DNA of 64,000 nt from Haematobia irritans. Its lineage: Eukaryota > Arthropoda > Insecta > Diptera > Muscidae. Made by a program: the position numbers and the translations under genes. The stretch covers positions 66,162,891 to 66,226,890 of the forward strand of contig NC_134398.1 in assembly GCF_050003625.1 (NCBI RefSeq), read 5' to 3'. Shown here piece after piece: positions 11,613-24,141 of this stretch. The notes under the pieces are model-generated. The model ran no database searches and had not been told where the DNA came from. It saw only the letters and a program-made list of their open reading frames with translations. Position 1 is the stretch's first letter. Each line of letters starts with the position of its first letter.

Positions 11613-12095
11613 ACACTCAAAAAAAAAAAGTGAGCTCTCTATTTCACTAAAGACAATTTAATTTTATTTTAGTTCATGTAATTATTATGTTTCCAGGAAG
11701 TTTCCTTTACTCTAATAATTTCTTTGCGTACGTTAGTTAAATGAACTAAAAAATGGGGAAAAATTAAACACATATGAAGTACAAAGATTTACTAAATTCG
11801 TACTTCTCACAAAATAGTTCATTTTTTTTTTTAAATTTGTACATTTTACCAAAAATGCGTCCATCATGAACTTCGTATGTCACTAAAGACATTCTTGCAT
11901 TTTGAACTCCAATATTTTTTCTTCAAACAACAAAATTTTCTTTGACAAGTGAATTATATTTACTTATTTTTGTGATATCGGCGTGATTGTAATACTGTTT
12001 AGTTAAAATTTTCTAAAAATATTCAAAACTTTCTAAAATTAACCAAAAGTTTTCTTCTTGGTGGGTTCACTGTTTTTTTTTTTTTTTTTTCAGTG
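11613..12095 (+). mobile_element. TIR element, family B, nearly complete
   Basis: Starts CACTCAAAAAAAA, ends in a long T run then CAGTG followed by TA. Carries the family markers GTGAGCTCTCTATTTC, CATGAACTTCGTATG and CTTGGTGGGTTCACTG. No coding capacity. Confidence 0.8.
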
Positions 12096-12097
12096 TA

Positions 12098-15000
12098 GCA
12101 TATCCAATGTGTTGATGTTATATATAAAAGTTTATATAATATATGCCCAAAGCCATCAAACTCCAATGCATTGTCCACCATAAAATCATCGTCGTCATCT
12201 GTATCACGATTTGTGCCTTCTGGTGCCACGTTCGTCAAAACTGATTGTTTTTTTTTTGCAATTTTGATTTACCAGATAGGATTGGATCTGAACTAAGTAG
12301 GAACCTATTTAATATGTCTCGACTGCAATCCTCCCGACTACATTTGCGAGCAAAATGTTCGCTTTAGTTTTTGAAATCTTTGTTTCGGGCATCCTCAGAC
12401 AGTTCACCGATCGGTAATTCCGCATGCAAAATGATTTCTGTGCCATGTATTAAAAACTTATGCAAGGTTGGTGCCATGTTAAACCACTGATACTTCTTAA
12501 CAAAAAGTCAAGCACAATAACAAATACTCTTATCATTGTAACGCACAGTTGCTAAAGATATACAAAAACAACTATTATAACAAAGAAAACTAAGAAAAAG
12601 CAAACAAAAGACAGGAACTGGTGTTTTTTGCTTGAGTGACTATTTTCAGAGGTAATTTAATAAAAAAAATTTCGCGCAAAAACGCACAACATTTTATTAC
12701 TTAATATGAAAGCATAGGAACCATAGTTTATTAAAAAAATTAATATTCTAACGCCAACTGACACCATTCATATTTAAATATCCACGAATATTTTGAAAAT
12801 AGCCAAAATTTAGACACATTTTAAAATATGTTTTCAAAATATTTATACACATTTTTTGTTTACAAAATTTATTTAGAACAACGCTGAAATACCTGGTTAA
12901 AGATTCTATGGTGAAAGTATTACTTTTTGCTTGCGAAAAACTATATTTTAAGCTCCAAATTATACCGAATTAAAAAAAAAACACTGTTGTGCGCGAATAG
13001 CTAAAAAATTACTTAACATTAACACAATGCAGCTTGACAAGCAATCAACTTATGACATTGAAATTTTCAGTAGTGATGTAGAATTTTATATACTTTAACC
13101 AGATGCTAAGTATTAAAAAAAAAATATAATTTTTCAATTAATATCAATTTTTTGCGATTTTGCCCCTCTGTGTGTCGTAGTAATTAGTGACGAGTTTAAA
13201 ACAGTTAAAATTGAAATTTAGGAAATTGCAGCATTGCTGAATGATTAATTTGATGTTTGATGTTTAGTCCAAGCTCAGTTTTCCATACTTGCATTCTTGC
13301 TCGCAATATGTTCAGTCCAAGAGCAAGTTTTCTACCACGACGTGGACTTCTATCAAATAAAGCCTTTCTTTTTCGGATAATCTCTGATGTGGTTACCATT
13401 TTCTTTTTACATCTAAACAGGCACGCTAGCGTTTTAGAAATGGTGGCACCATGAAGTTATAGCCTTGACAAAGGTGAAATCGAGACGAAGGTGAAATCTC
13501 GAAAATTTATTCTTGACGCTGGTTGGTCACAAAATTTGTTTGTTAGTGCAAAAAATTGCGAGGAGCGCAGACGCCCGGTCAGTATACGTCCCTGTAGATC
13601 AATATCCACAATTATGTGAAAGGAAATATTTTTTGTACAATTTTCATGAACGCTTAAACTAGAAATTAGACAAAATGTTTTCCTTATTTTTTTTTTGAAT
13701 TTTGTCCTGCATAACCAGGTGCTACAATTTATAGTATGGACATTAGCACCTATACGAACTGATTAATAATATGACGATTGTCATAAATTTAATAAAACGA
13801 AGTATATAAAACTATAAATAAATGAGTTAAATGAAAGGTGAAACCAAGCAAGTCTTAATATTTTATGTATATGTATATGCATATGTTTTTTTTTTATTTT
13901 TTTTTTAAGAAAATTCTTGTATGCGCACCAACATGAGTTTTAAAATTCAGCTTTGCCGTATATACTTTATTAATTTCTCATTACTAAGAACCTATTCTCT
14001 CTGTTGGAACTTTTGTATTTACCTATTATTTTACAGACTCCCAAGGATCGTATATGCAGTCTTCCTTCAAGAATTGTTTGCCCACCTCATTGTGCACCTA
14101 AGAGGGAAGTAAAACTACATTCAAACGGTAGCCAGTTATGTGTACTGATGCATACGGACATCTAAATACATGAGTCTGCCCTCACCTTTGCTACAACTTT
14201 GGAGATATTACTGATATCTAACCTCTGCCATTGTGAATTTGGTCAACTTCTTTGACTTTGCCATTAACATCACTAATATTCACATTAAATTATTCATAGA
14301 AATTGTGGTGCTGGTGGTGGCGTTTCTACATTTAAATATTTTGGTTTTCCGACTTTTGTTCAGCCTTTCTGGTTGACTTTTCACTTTAACTCTTGCAACA
14401 GGGTTATAATTTACGAGACCCCATAATTTGTGGCTTACTTTCTCATATGGATGGACGGATATAAGCGGCAATCGGCAACCATCAGTCATGCGTTTTATAT
14501 AAGGCTTTTTGTTGTTTTTTCGACTTTGGATGTCCCACTCCAAAATCGTTTGAAAAATACTGTAGTAGTGTTATTGCTTGTTACAACATAATTATAACTT
14601 TAGCTTTTGTTCAGACCTCAACCATACACCCACCCACCCCTAGTGCTGTGGCATACTAGGGTGACCACAACCTTTTTGTGTCTCGCCATTACGAGTTGAT
14701 CTCTTTGGCCCTGGTTAAACAAGAATTTCCTGGCCATATTTTTTTTTTTTTTTTTTGGTTTGTCATTGCCTGACTATATGAAAATAAGCTACCGTTTTGT
14801 CATTTTTGTATGGATGAATGAGTGGGCTTTTCGGTTAGAGAAGGCTGTTAATGTGGGAAGTGGATTTCGGAAGGAGTTGAAACCCTTTATGGTTTAATCT
14901 TTAACATTGGACAAAGTAATGAGACCCTTTGGCGTGATGAAAATTATGAAATATATGTATATACGATCAAAATGCTAGTAAACATTTTCTTTTTCTATCT

Positions 15001-15165
15001 GGATGTAGTGTAAAATCAGATCAGAAGCAATGAAATTGCCATGGGCTTGTCAAAGGGCGGAAGAAATCTTTTTAACCATCTGCTGCATTCAGTTTGCATT
15101 ACTTCTTCAGTTGTGATGCTTTTTTCACTGTTTCGGATTTCATTTGAAAAAAACTGAAAAATAGA
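12098..15165. other. unassigned 3-kb region
   Basis: No gene or element recognised. Frames of 60-90 codons at 13205-13399 (-), 13257-13454 (+), 13921-14112 (+) and 14280-14543 (-) lack domains, paired splice sites or signal peptides. Homopolymer A/T runs at 13885-13910 and 14742-14757. Confidence 0.4.
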
Positions 15166-15574
15166 CACGTATATAAGGTCGAAAGTATATTCAGACCGAA
15201 TCTTAGATACCCTCCACCATACCCTGTTCTACTAAAGACTGTCATCCACAATCGAATTACTTGGGTTGTGGTAACACTTGCCGATTGTAAGGTATTTTAC
15301 AACTTCTTAACATTGACTTCAAAATTTTAAGGTAGTCCATATGGTCCAAATGTTAGAAAAAAGGTACATTAATTATGTATATAAGCCAATTTGTTCTTGA
15401 TCGGTTTTTATAGAAGAGTTTATAAAAACGTGTGAACTGATATGCACCAATTTTCGAAAAAAAAAAGAATTGTTCCTCAAGAAGTCAAATGCATCACATG
15501 GGGGCTATATATAATTATGGACCGATATGCGCCTATTTTTATATTGTTTTATAGGTCATATGCTACTACCATGA

Positions 15575-15735
15575 TTTTTTTTTTTTAATTTTTAACTAAA
15601 AATTTATCTCAATCAATTTTTTAATCAACTAAAAACAAAGAAAGTAAAATAAAATAGTAACGTTTTGTAATGAAAAATTAATTGAGTTTTGAAATCAACA
15701 TCAATTCAATTTTTAAATGAACATTTTCCAGCAGG
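15575..15735. mobile_element. family A fragment
   Basis: Words such as TCAATCAATTTTTTAATC and AAATTAATTGAGTT match family A. The termini are lost. Confidence 0.5.
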
Positions 15736-15818
15736 CTCAAGAAGCAACATCGGAAATCGGTTTATCTGGGGCTATATATATAATGATGTATGGACCAATT
15801 TTTAAGTGATTAGTGACG

Positions 15819-17110
15819 GTTGGCTGATAAGTCCCCGGTCTAACAAAGAAAATCATATTTTTTGTCAAAATTCGTTTTTATTATTCAACATAGTTCCCTT
15901 CAAGAGCGATACAACGATTATAACGACCTTCCAATTTTTTGATACCATTTTGATAGTATTCCTTCGGTTGTGCCTCAAAATAGGCCTCAGTTTCGGCGAT
16001 CACCTCTTCATTGCAGCCAAATTTTTTCCCTGCGAGCATCCTTTTGAGGTCTGAGAACAAGAAAAAGTCGCTGGGGGACAGATATGGAGAATACGGTGGG
16101 TGGGGAAGCAATTCGAAGCCCAATTCATGAATTTTTGCCATCGTTCTCAATGACTTGTGGCACGGTGCGTTGTCTTGTTGGAACAAGACTTTTTTCTTCT
16201 TCATATGGGGGCGTTTTGCCGTGATATCGGCCTTCAAACGCTCCAATAACGCAATATAATAGTCACCGTTGATGGTTTTTTCCTTCCAAAGATAATCGAT
16301 AAAAATTATTCCATGCGCATCCCAAAAAACAGAGGCCATTACTTTGCCAGTGGACTTTTGAGTCTTTCCACGCTTCGCAGACGGTTCACTGGTCGCTGTC
16401 CACTCAGCCGACTGTCGATTGGGCTCAGGAGTGTAGTGATGGAGCCATGTTTCATCCATTGTCACATATCGACGGAAAAACTCGGGTATATTACGAGTTA
16501 ACAGCTGCAAACACCGCTCAGAATCATCAACACGTTGTTGTTTTTGGTCAAATGTCAGCTCGCGCGGCACCCATTTTGCACAGAGCTTCCGCATATCCAA
16601 ATATTGATGAATGATATGATCAACACGTTCCTTTGATATCTTTAAGGCCTCTGCTATCTCGATCAACTCCATTTTACGGTCATTCGAAATCATTTTGTGT
16701 TTTTTTTTTTTTTGATGTTTTCTTCGGTAACTACCTCTTTCGGGCGTCCACTGCGTTCACCGTCCTCCGTGCTCATTTCACCAAGGTTGAATTTTGCATA
16801 CCAACCCATTATTGTTGATTTCCCTGGGGTAAAGTCCGGAAACTCATTATCAAGCCAAGTTTTTGCTTCCACCGTATTTTTCCCTTCAGAAAACAGTATT
16901 TTATCAAAACACGAAATTCCTTTTTTCCATTTTCTTCACAATAACAAAAGTTGCTTCACAAAAGACACTCTATCTCACAAACTAATTGACTTACAGACGT
17001 CAAATTTTGACACGAATCATTTGAAGGTTGGTACTATATAAAAATAATATGCATTTAATACTAGCGACGCCATCTATGTGTCAGACCGGGGACTTATCAG
17101 CCAACCTGAT
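15819..17110 (-). mobile_element. Himar1-like mariner (irritans subfamily)
   Basis: About 1.29 kb, close to the usual 1.25-1.3 kb. The left TIR at 15819-15841 reads GGTTGGCTGATAAGTCCCCG; the right TIR at 17084-17110 is its inverse and is followed by TA. The outermost three or so bases of the left end are altered. Inserted in a HINE repeat unit. Confidence 0.95.
15881..16930 (-). pseudogene. Himar1-like mariner transposase, inactivated
   Basis: Cut-and-paste transposase of the irritans mariner group. The start codon is at 16928-16930 on the minus strand. The A tract right after it is one base short and shifts the frame to a stop within eight codons. The second helix-turn-helix and GRPKEVV linker are readable at 16872-16715. 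An enlarged A tract at 16700-16713 breaks the frame again. From 16693 to 15881 the frame is open for 270 codons, with the WVPREL interdomain motif, MDETW (first catalytic Asp) and QDNAPCHKS (second). The third Asp of the D,D34D triad is replaced by Tyr: YSPYLSPSDFF, codon at 16082-16084. The C-terminal NRCIALEGNYVE end is intact. Two frameshifts plus loss of a metal ligand make the product non-functional. Confidence 0.95.
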
Positions 17111-17311
17111 AGTACCGGATCGGATGAAATTTGCTTCTCCAGTAGGTAAACTAAGTAAAATCTATGGATAGGTTTGCGTGGTTGTTGAAGGCCATATATT
17201 AACTCCACGTACCAAATTTCAAATCTTGAAGTCGATTTATATGGGGGCTATACCTAAAATTGGTCCCACATGGCGCATTTCCAATACCGCCGGACATACA
17301 TCAATAACAAC

Positions 17312-18045
17312 TACTCTCAAAAAAACAAAAAAGTGAACTCTCTATTTCACTAAAGCCAATTTAACTTTATTTTCGTTCATAGAATTATTATGTTTGGGGA
17401 AAATTGCCTTTAATCTAATTTTTTTGCGTAGGTTAGTTATATGATCTAAAAAGACGGGAAAAAATTATACACAAACGAATCATAAAGGTTTACTAAATTC
17501 GTACTTCTCACCAAATAGTTCATTATTTCTTTAAATTTGTAAAATTTTACTGCAAATGTGCCCATATTTAACTTCGTATAGCACTACTCCAATATTTTTC
17601 CTTCAAACTACAAAATTTTCTTTAGCAATTGAAAAAAATTTATTATGTCTAAAAAAATGTTCTTGAATTTATCGAAAAATATTTACTTATTTTTGTTATA
17701 TGGTCGTGAAAAATTATTGGACATTATTTTTTTTCACTTGCTAAAGAAAATTTCAAAATTTAAAGGAAAACAATGGAGTTCAAAATTACCAAAGTGTCTT
17801 TAGTGTCATAAGAAGTTCAAGATGGGGGTATTATTGGTAAAATTTACAAATTAAAAAAAATCTTAATTATTTTGTGGAAGACCCGAATTTAGTAAATCTT
17901 TATGTTTATGTTTCATTTTTATATAATTTCCCCCCTTTTTAGTTCATTTCACTACCGTACGCAAAAAAAAAAAAATATTGAAGTCGAGAAAACTTTCTCT
18001 AAACATAATAATTCTTGAACTAAAATGGAATTAAAGTGGCTTTAG
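17312..18045. mobile_element. inverted pair of family B elements
   Basis: A left arm in family B orientation (17312-about 17720, from CTCTCAAAAAAAC to TTGTTATATGGTCGTG) is followed directly by a right arm in reverse (about 17722-18045, from TTTTTTCACTTGC to AAAGTGGCTTTAGTG). The two arms are complementary over some 300 bases, so the unit is a large imperfect palindrome. The terminal CAGTG half of family B is missing from both arms. Confidence 0.75.
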
Positions 18046-18139
18046 TGCCACATAGGGTTATTATTTTTTTTTTAATTCATGATTTTGATGTTTTACAAAC
18101 TGAATGTCCATCCTACGGTGGAGGATATAAAAACATCAT

Positions 18140-19470
18140 TAATGCAATTATTTGCTTCTTTGTCTTAAAATCAGCACCAAAATCATTAACGTAAAGAGAA
18201 AATCTTTGGAACGGGTCATGCTTTCCTTCAGGGTGTATATAATTTTTTCCCCATGATTTACTATTTCTCTAAATATCATCATCCCTTTTTCATTACCGTT
18301 TGTTGATTTAATTTTATAAAAAATTGCCATCTTGCGTCTAGTTCCAAATAACTCCCCATGGTTAGGTCGTTATGTTTCCATATATTTTCGCTTCGTAATT
18401 CATATAATTTTTTGACATTTCTGTCATTTGGAGTCGGAGTCTTTTATATATGTTTATGTATTTGTGAATGCCCTGTTCTCTATTATAATTAATCGTTTTA
18501 TTATTCTAAATATACGTACCTATGATTACATTTAGTTTTATATTGCCTTTGGCTATGACTATGGTGGTGGTTGGTGACGTTGGAATATGGTTGACGATGA
18601 CTATGGCTGTTGGAGAGGTTGTTTTTAATGCGAGCGTTAGCAGGTTGTTGTTATAACAGCCGGTCGTCATAATTTTTCTACGCCTGTCACATTTTTGTCG
18701 GCAACTCTTAATTATGTATGATTTTCTTGTAAATATGACAGTTTTTATTTCTACTTGCTTTTGTATTTTTCTGTTTTTTTTTGTTTCTTTCTCAGTTCAG
18801 CCTTTTTGATTATTCATGAGTATATCATTAGTGTGGTATAAAGAAAATTAGATGGAATATGAATTGTAATTTAAATGATTTTGTCATGCCAAAAAAAAAA
18901 GTCAATGGGTATATAATCAAGACCTGATAATGGAAGAGTTTGAGATAAAAAGAGTGTTTAAGAGTTTCTCTACAAATCAAGGGATAAGAGAATATTGTTA
19001 GCTGCGATATAGTTTGGTTCCACAGAGTACACAGAATAAAATATTACCAAAATTGTTTCAATTGCAATTGTATTTGAATGTGAAAAAATATATATTTAAG
19101 TTAATCGTTGTTAGTTAACAAAATTGCAGACACAATATTTTAACCGACAAAGTATTGAGGTAGCTTTTCTCCTCTTCTTGCATTTCGATTCACTATATTT
19201 CATTTCTTTGTTTGGCAACTAAATAATATTTTCTGCTATTGTCGCCTTGTGAGTGGTCTGTTGATACTTATTCTAAATGAAAAGAAAACTAAGAACAATT
19301 ATTGTCATTTACAGAAATCCAAATAGTCTGCACTTTACAGGGAGACAGTCACAGCAACAACAGAAGTGATACTTAAAGAGATATGATCCAAAGATGAAAC
19401 TTCGTAGAATTCTTGATGTTCTTGTAGATTTTGCAAAATTTTCTTCTCCAACTAAGAGGTACTTCAATTT
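18140..19470. other. unassigned region
   Basis: No gene recognised. At 19395-19465 a short piece (GTAGAATTCTTGATGTT, TTGCAAAATTTTCTTCTCCAACTAA) matches 43035-43085, which also precedes repeat-type DNA. Confidence 0.4.
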
Positions 19471-19474
19471 TCTA

Positions 19475-19775
19475 TATATAGAAATACAATTTTGACAAAA
19501 CCCTCTATAGAAATTTAATTCTGACAAAATTGTCTATAGAAATAAAATTTTTACAAAACCTTCTATAGAAATACAATTCTGACAAAATTGTCTATAGAAA
19601 TAAAATTTTGACAAAATTTTCTATAGAAATAAAATGTTGACAAAATTTTCTATAGAAATAAGATTTTGACAAAATTTTCTATAGAAATAAAATGTTGACA
19701 CAATTTTCTATAGAAATAACATTTTGACAAAATTTTCTATAAAAATAAAATTTTGACAAAACGAGTGGCAACCGT
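19475..19775. repeat. 29-30 base tandem array
   Basis: About ten imperfect copies of a unit with TCTATAGAAATAAAATTTTG and GACAAAATTT. Same unit as in the HINE-borne arrays, in the opposite orientation to 58855-59535. Confidence 0.85.
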
Positions 19776-20780
19776 GTTGGCATGCCGGCTTTCTATACTG
19801 TAATTCATATATTGCTCGAGTGAGACAATATGCTCTCGAGTATGTGTGAAAACGACCTGAAATTGGTATCAGTTATTGCTCGCTTGATTCTTTCCATTGT
19901 ACCAAAAACTTAGTAATACCAAATTTCATGAAGTTTGGAAGCAAAATCGTATCGATCTAGTATATGGTAGTGGATATTTAAGACATCTGAGTCACTGGAT
20001 ATGCTGATATCGATCAAATGGCGTCTCATTCGAATACAGACGTATTTATGACCGTTACATTTTATATTCACTGCATAGACAATCATCCTCCAAAGGTTTT
20101 TTTTTTATTATTTATTTTAAAAAAATTCAAAGTTTACAATTCATTTTCGATCCGTGTCGCAAATGACATTTAAAAAAGCAAGTTGACAACACTTAATTAC
20201 CAACATACATTAGAATAAAATGACCTATATTGACTATAATATAACATAAATTTTTCAGTTTGATTTGAGGGAAATGTTCCAATTGTCGGTAAGAATAAAC
20301 TGTTTTGGACTGGCGTTCATATTTTAATTTATGAACTTAATGAAGGTTTAAAAGTTACCAAACATGTCGCGGGGGTACGACGGTACTTTTTGTACTCAAA
20401 TAGTATCAAAAAAGTAAAAAGGTGTCAATTTTATCAAACCTGATATGAACGGTGAAAAAACATAGTACATTTAACTTCTAGCAGACGCACATTGAGCACA
20501 GATGCACTAAAAATTAAATAAGTCGTTTGTCGAAAACGTTGTTCTGTGTGTTTTAATTTTTTCAATAAACTTAGAGCACTTGTCTATGAATGTTGTGTTT
20601 TCTAATAAATATAGAATGCCATTAAAGTAAGGCAAATTGTCTTATACAAATATTTTTTGTCATTAAAAAACAAAAACACTGAATATTAAAACCAACTAAG
20701 TATGGTGTTACCGCAGTGGAATAGTTATTATGCCTACAATACATAAAAAGAGTTTAAGCCCAGTTTTGGCCTAACAGCAA
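19776..20780. other. unassigned region
   Basis: AT-rich, no open frame of note, no repeat recognised. Confidence 0.4.
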
Positions 20781-20782
20781 AA

Positions 20783-20912
20783 TGTTTTTCAGCAGTTGTT
20801 TATAAACTTGCATTAATGCTTCAGACATTAATGAGTATTTCGATGCTCTTCTAGGTTGTTTCACCATAATTGAAAATCCGTTCGGACTTGGCTATAAACA
20901 TACTATATATGA
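20783..20912 (+). mobile_element. diverged SINE body fragment
   Basis: GTTTTTCAGCAG at the start, GGTTGTTTCACC in the middle and CCGTTCGGACTTGGCTATAA at the end line up in order with the SINE body at 745-860. The tRNA-like head and tail are gone. Confidence 0.65.
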
Positions 20913-21254
20913 AAATGATAATGGTTTTAATGAAAATCGTTCAATGAAAACAATTCATTGGATCAATTTTAATGAAATATTCTATGTAGCATTTTCTCCC
21001 CGTACTATAATTATAAGAATTTTGTATTCTTGTTGTGCGGATATTATTCAATAAATATTATTCAAATAAATTTTCTTTCTGTCTACGAATATGTATCTTT
21101 ACGTTTAGGCTGCTAGAGACGAAATCGACTTTCTAAATTTTGAAAAAGGCAATTTTTTAAAAACAAAACAATTCGTCCACTTAAGCTTTAATTAAAATTT
21201 TTAATTATCGAAAATCGCCTTATTTTTTTTTTCAAAATATTCCCGATTAATGAC

Positions 21255-21587
21255 AAGCCGATTTAACTTTATTTTAGTTCATGGAATTATTATGTTTGGA
21301 GATTGTTTCCTTTACTCTAATAATATACGTCCATCATGAACTTCGTATGTCACTAAAGACATTTTTGCAATTTTGAACTCCAAGTTTCTCCTTCAGACTA
21401 CAAAATTTTCTTTAACAAGTGAAAAAACTTAGTTATGTCTAATAAATTTTCTTGAATTTGTCGAAAAATATTTACTTATTTTTATGACGTCGGCGTGATG
21501 CAATCTTTTGTAATACTGTTTAGTTAAAATTTTCTACAAATATTCAAAATTTTCTAAAATTAACCGAAAGTTTTCGTCCTGGTGGGC
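21255..21587 (+). mobile_element. family B copy, truncated and internally deleted
   Basis: Begins inside the family (GATTTAACTTTATTTTAG), skips about 150 internal bases after CTCTAATAAT, and stops at CCTGGTGGG without its terminal CAGTG. It abuts the mariner pseudogene at 21588. Confidence 0.75.
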
Positions 21588-21852
21588 CGATGTGTAAGAG
21601 CTTGCATTGTCGTGGTGACGAGTGATCTCTCTTCAGCGCTTAGTTCTTCTAATTTCGTGAAAGACAACTGGCCAACTAAAGGTTGTGTACCATTCATAAT
21701 TGACTTTTCTGCGTTGTTCTAGTGGTACAATTTCGACATGTATAGTTTTCCGAAAAAAAAAAAACAGCTTGAAACACCCATACAGTCGTCTGCTGGTTAC
21801 TTTAGGGCCCATACGCGTAAATCTACGATTCATCACCTGTCACGATATCATA

Positions 21853-22368
21853 CACTCAAAAAAAAGTGAACTCTCTATTTCACTAAAGCTAATTTAACTT
21901 TATTTTAGTCCATGGAATTATTATGTTTGGAGAAAGTTTCCTTTACTCTAAAATTTTTTTGTGTACGTTAGTTAAATTAACTAAAACCGAGGAAAAAAAT
22001 ATACTCGAATGAAGCATAAAGATTAACTAAATTCGTGTCTTCCACAAAATAGTTCAGAATTTCTTTAAATTTGTAAATTTTACCAAAAATGCGTCCATCA
22101 TGAACTTCGTATGTCACTAAAGACGTTCTTCCAATTTTGAACTCCAAGTTTTTCCTTCAAACTACAGAATCTTCTTTAACAAGTGAAAAAACTTAGTTAT
22201 GTATAATAAATTTTCTTGAATTTGTGGAAAAATATTTACTTATTTTTATGACATCGGCGTGATGCCAACGTTTGTAATACTGTTTAGTTAAAATTTTCTA
22301 CAAATATTCAAAATGTTCTAAAATTAACGGAAAGTTTTCTTCCTGGTGGGTTCACTGTTTTTTCAGTG
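21853..22368 (+). mobile_element. TIR element, family B, complete, TA duplication proven
   Basis: 516 bases, starting CACTCAAAAAAAAGTG and ending CTGTTTTTTCAGTG, with TA at 21851-21852 and 22369-22370. Removing it and one TA rejoins the mariner reading frame (HV-YDIV) inside a Tyr codon, which shows directly that TA is the duplicated target. Non-coding. Confidence 0.92.
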
Positions 22369-22486
22369 TAGACATGGTTCGCAGCACCGCGATCGTAATT
22401 TTAGAGCATGTCTTTCGACCACTCGACACTAGCCTTTTTTTTTGAGCGATTGAAAAATTGTGTAGGATCCAACGCGAACAAATTTC

Positions 22487-22991
22487 TAGGAAGCAAATTT
22501 TATTTTTCGCTTTTTCAGCTTTTCTTCTTTATATGCTATCAAAGTCCTTTAAAAACAAGTTAACGATAACTTTATTATCCAAATTAAGACTCGACTTCCA
22601 GTAGAAATTATGTTATGTTTCAAGTAAAAAACGTCTTTAAAATAAAGTGTTGAAAAACATGTCCTATATTTGAACGATTTCTTACTTTGTAGTCAAAATG
22701 CAAAAAGACAACAAATTTAAAGACAATTTCATTAAATTTAAAGAATTTTTCTGAATTATTAAAGTCAAGTTGATTTTAGCCCAAACATTTTTTCTTTCAT
22801 GTTATGATAGCCAATTTTAAGTGAAATCACTTAATTATAAGGATAATACGACTTCATTGAAAAGTTTATCGGTTTTTGGACAAGGAAAAAAACTTTATAT
22901 TAGAGAAATACATCTTCTATGCAAAGCAAAATTTGCATTCGTATTTTAAAGACATGAAATCTTTGGCCTCACGATAATATTTTTTTCAGTG
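22487..22991 (+). mobile_element. TIR element, family E, left-truncated
   Basis: Matches the right 500 bases of the family E copy at 55143-55787 (AGCAAATTTTA, ATGCTATCAAAGT, CTTTTGGACAAGG-like words) and ends TTTTTTTCAGTG followed by TA. It interrupts the mariner pseudogene. Confidence 0.8.
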
Positions 22992-24141
22992 TAGGCACAT
23001 CCCACCAAATGCCTAAAGTTGTCTCAATTCATGATAGGTCCCATGACGATCTTGCAATATCAGTTGGCACACATCATCAATGGTGTCCGGAACAATAACT
23101 GATGTTGGACGACCTTTACGAAATTATACTTGGAGTAAACTACGACCTCCGTTGAATTCACCATACCATCGATAAACATTGGTCCTTGTCGGAGCTTCAT
23201 CGCCAAAAATTGAATTAAGTTCATCGATGCACTGCTGTAGAGTTAACCCACGTTGAATGTTTTAAAAAATAATCGATAAAAAATAATAAACGATTTAAGT
23301 CCATTTATTGGGCGAAATTAATCTTTTAAGTTCCTGTACACGCAGAGAAGAAACATGATTGTCACAATCATAATCGAAGAGCAAAATAATATGATAGGAG
23401 CTATTTTTGAGGTGACCGTGTAACATTTTCACCTGCAACCATGTTGGCTCAGTGAACATGGTTCTAAGAAAAATATAATTGTCCTCATCTTAAATATTAT
23501 TATATTGGTAAAAAGAATTTTGTTTCAATGAAAAGACAATGGTCACGATGGTATTCAAAATGTTTTTCTTCTAGTTAAAATAACATGGTCACAACCTTTT
23601 TTCTTTTTTCATCGTCGAAAAAAGGACGCCACTTGAGAAAAGAAAACACAAAATTAACTTTATTTGTTTGTTTTTATTTATTTATAAATTAATTCATTGT
23701 TTATTTGTCGTTCAAGCAAACATCATATATTTTTACACACTCTATTTTATTTCAATTTCAACAATAAGTAATTATTCCATATTTACATCGTGCGCATCAA
23801 ATGTACAAACGCAGACATCATGTAACTGCAAATAAAAATAAATGATACCATATAGCAAAATGCAGAACAAAAAACAGGTACATTTTTTCAATTACACTTT
23901 CCTTTTTTGTGTTCACATAAAACCAAGTGCCACTTCTGAATAAATAAATTAACACAAAACACAGTAAATCCGTATTCTCCGTCCATTCCAAGAAACAATC
24001 AACACACGACTGACGCGCAAAATGAAAATCGTGTGTACCTGCTCAATGTTTTTATAAAATTCTGTTCGCTGCAAACAAGTTAAAAAATTAAATGGTCACG
24101 AAAAAAATGTAAATGGTCTTTATGGCCATATAATGGTTCTA

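Larger units (their letters stand above)
15167..18133 (-). mobile_element. HINE interrupted by mariner and TIR elements
   Basis: The 3' end is at about 15167 (GTATATAAGGTC, then CCGAATCTTAGATACCCTCC and the ACTGTCATCCACAATCG block). Internal repeat units continue at 15480-15815 and 17112-17310 (GATCGGATGAAATTTGC, TTATATGGGGGC). The 5' end at 18060-18133 (TTTTACAAACTGAATG, GGTGGAGGATATAAAAA) closes it. Three insertions lie inside: a family A scrap, a Himar1-like mariner and an inverted pair of family B elements. Confidence 0.75.
21588..23270 (-). pseudogene. mariner transposase in three pieces, two nested insertions
   Basis: One minus-strand mariner transposase split by two TIR elements. Piece 1 (23255-22994) holds the first HTH (QRGLTLQQCIDELNSIFGDE, TNVYRWYGEFNGGRS), a stop, then FRKGRPTSVIVPDTIDDV and a frameshifted ETTLGI. 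Piece 2 (22486-22371) reads EICSRWILHNFSIA, an enlarged A tract that shifts the frame, then VEWSKDML-stop and YDRGAANHV. Piece 3 (21850-21588) reads YDIVTGDES, a stop where Trp is expected, IYAYGP, TIHVEIVPLEQRRKV and HHDNASSYTS. So the first two catalytic Asp residues (GDES and HHDNAS) remain, while everything after the second is lost to the family B copy at 21255-21587. Related to SETMAR-type insect mariners. Old and inactive. Confidence 0.9.

Noticed and set aside
14280..14543. 87-codon minus frame
   Set aside because: Basic, low-complexity translation with no family resemblance and no splice signals that fit.
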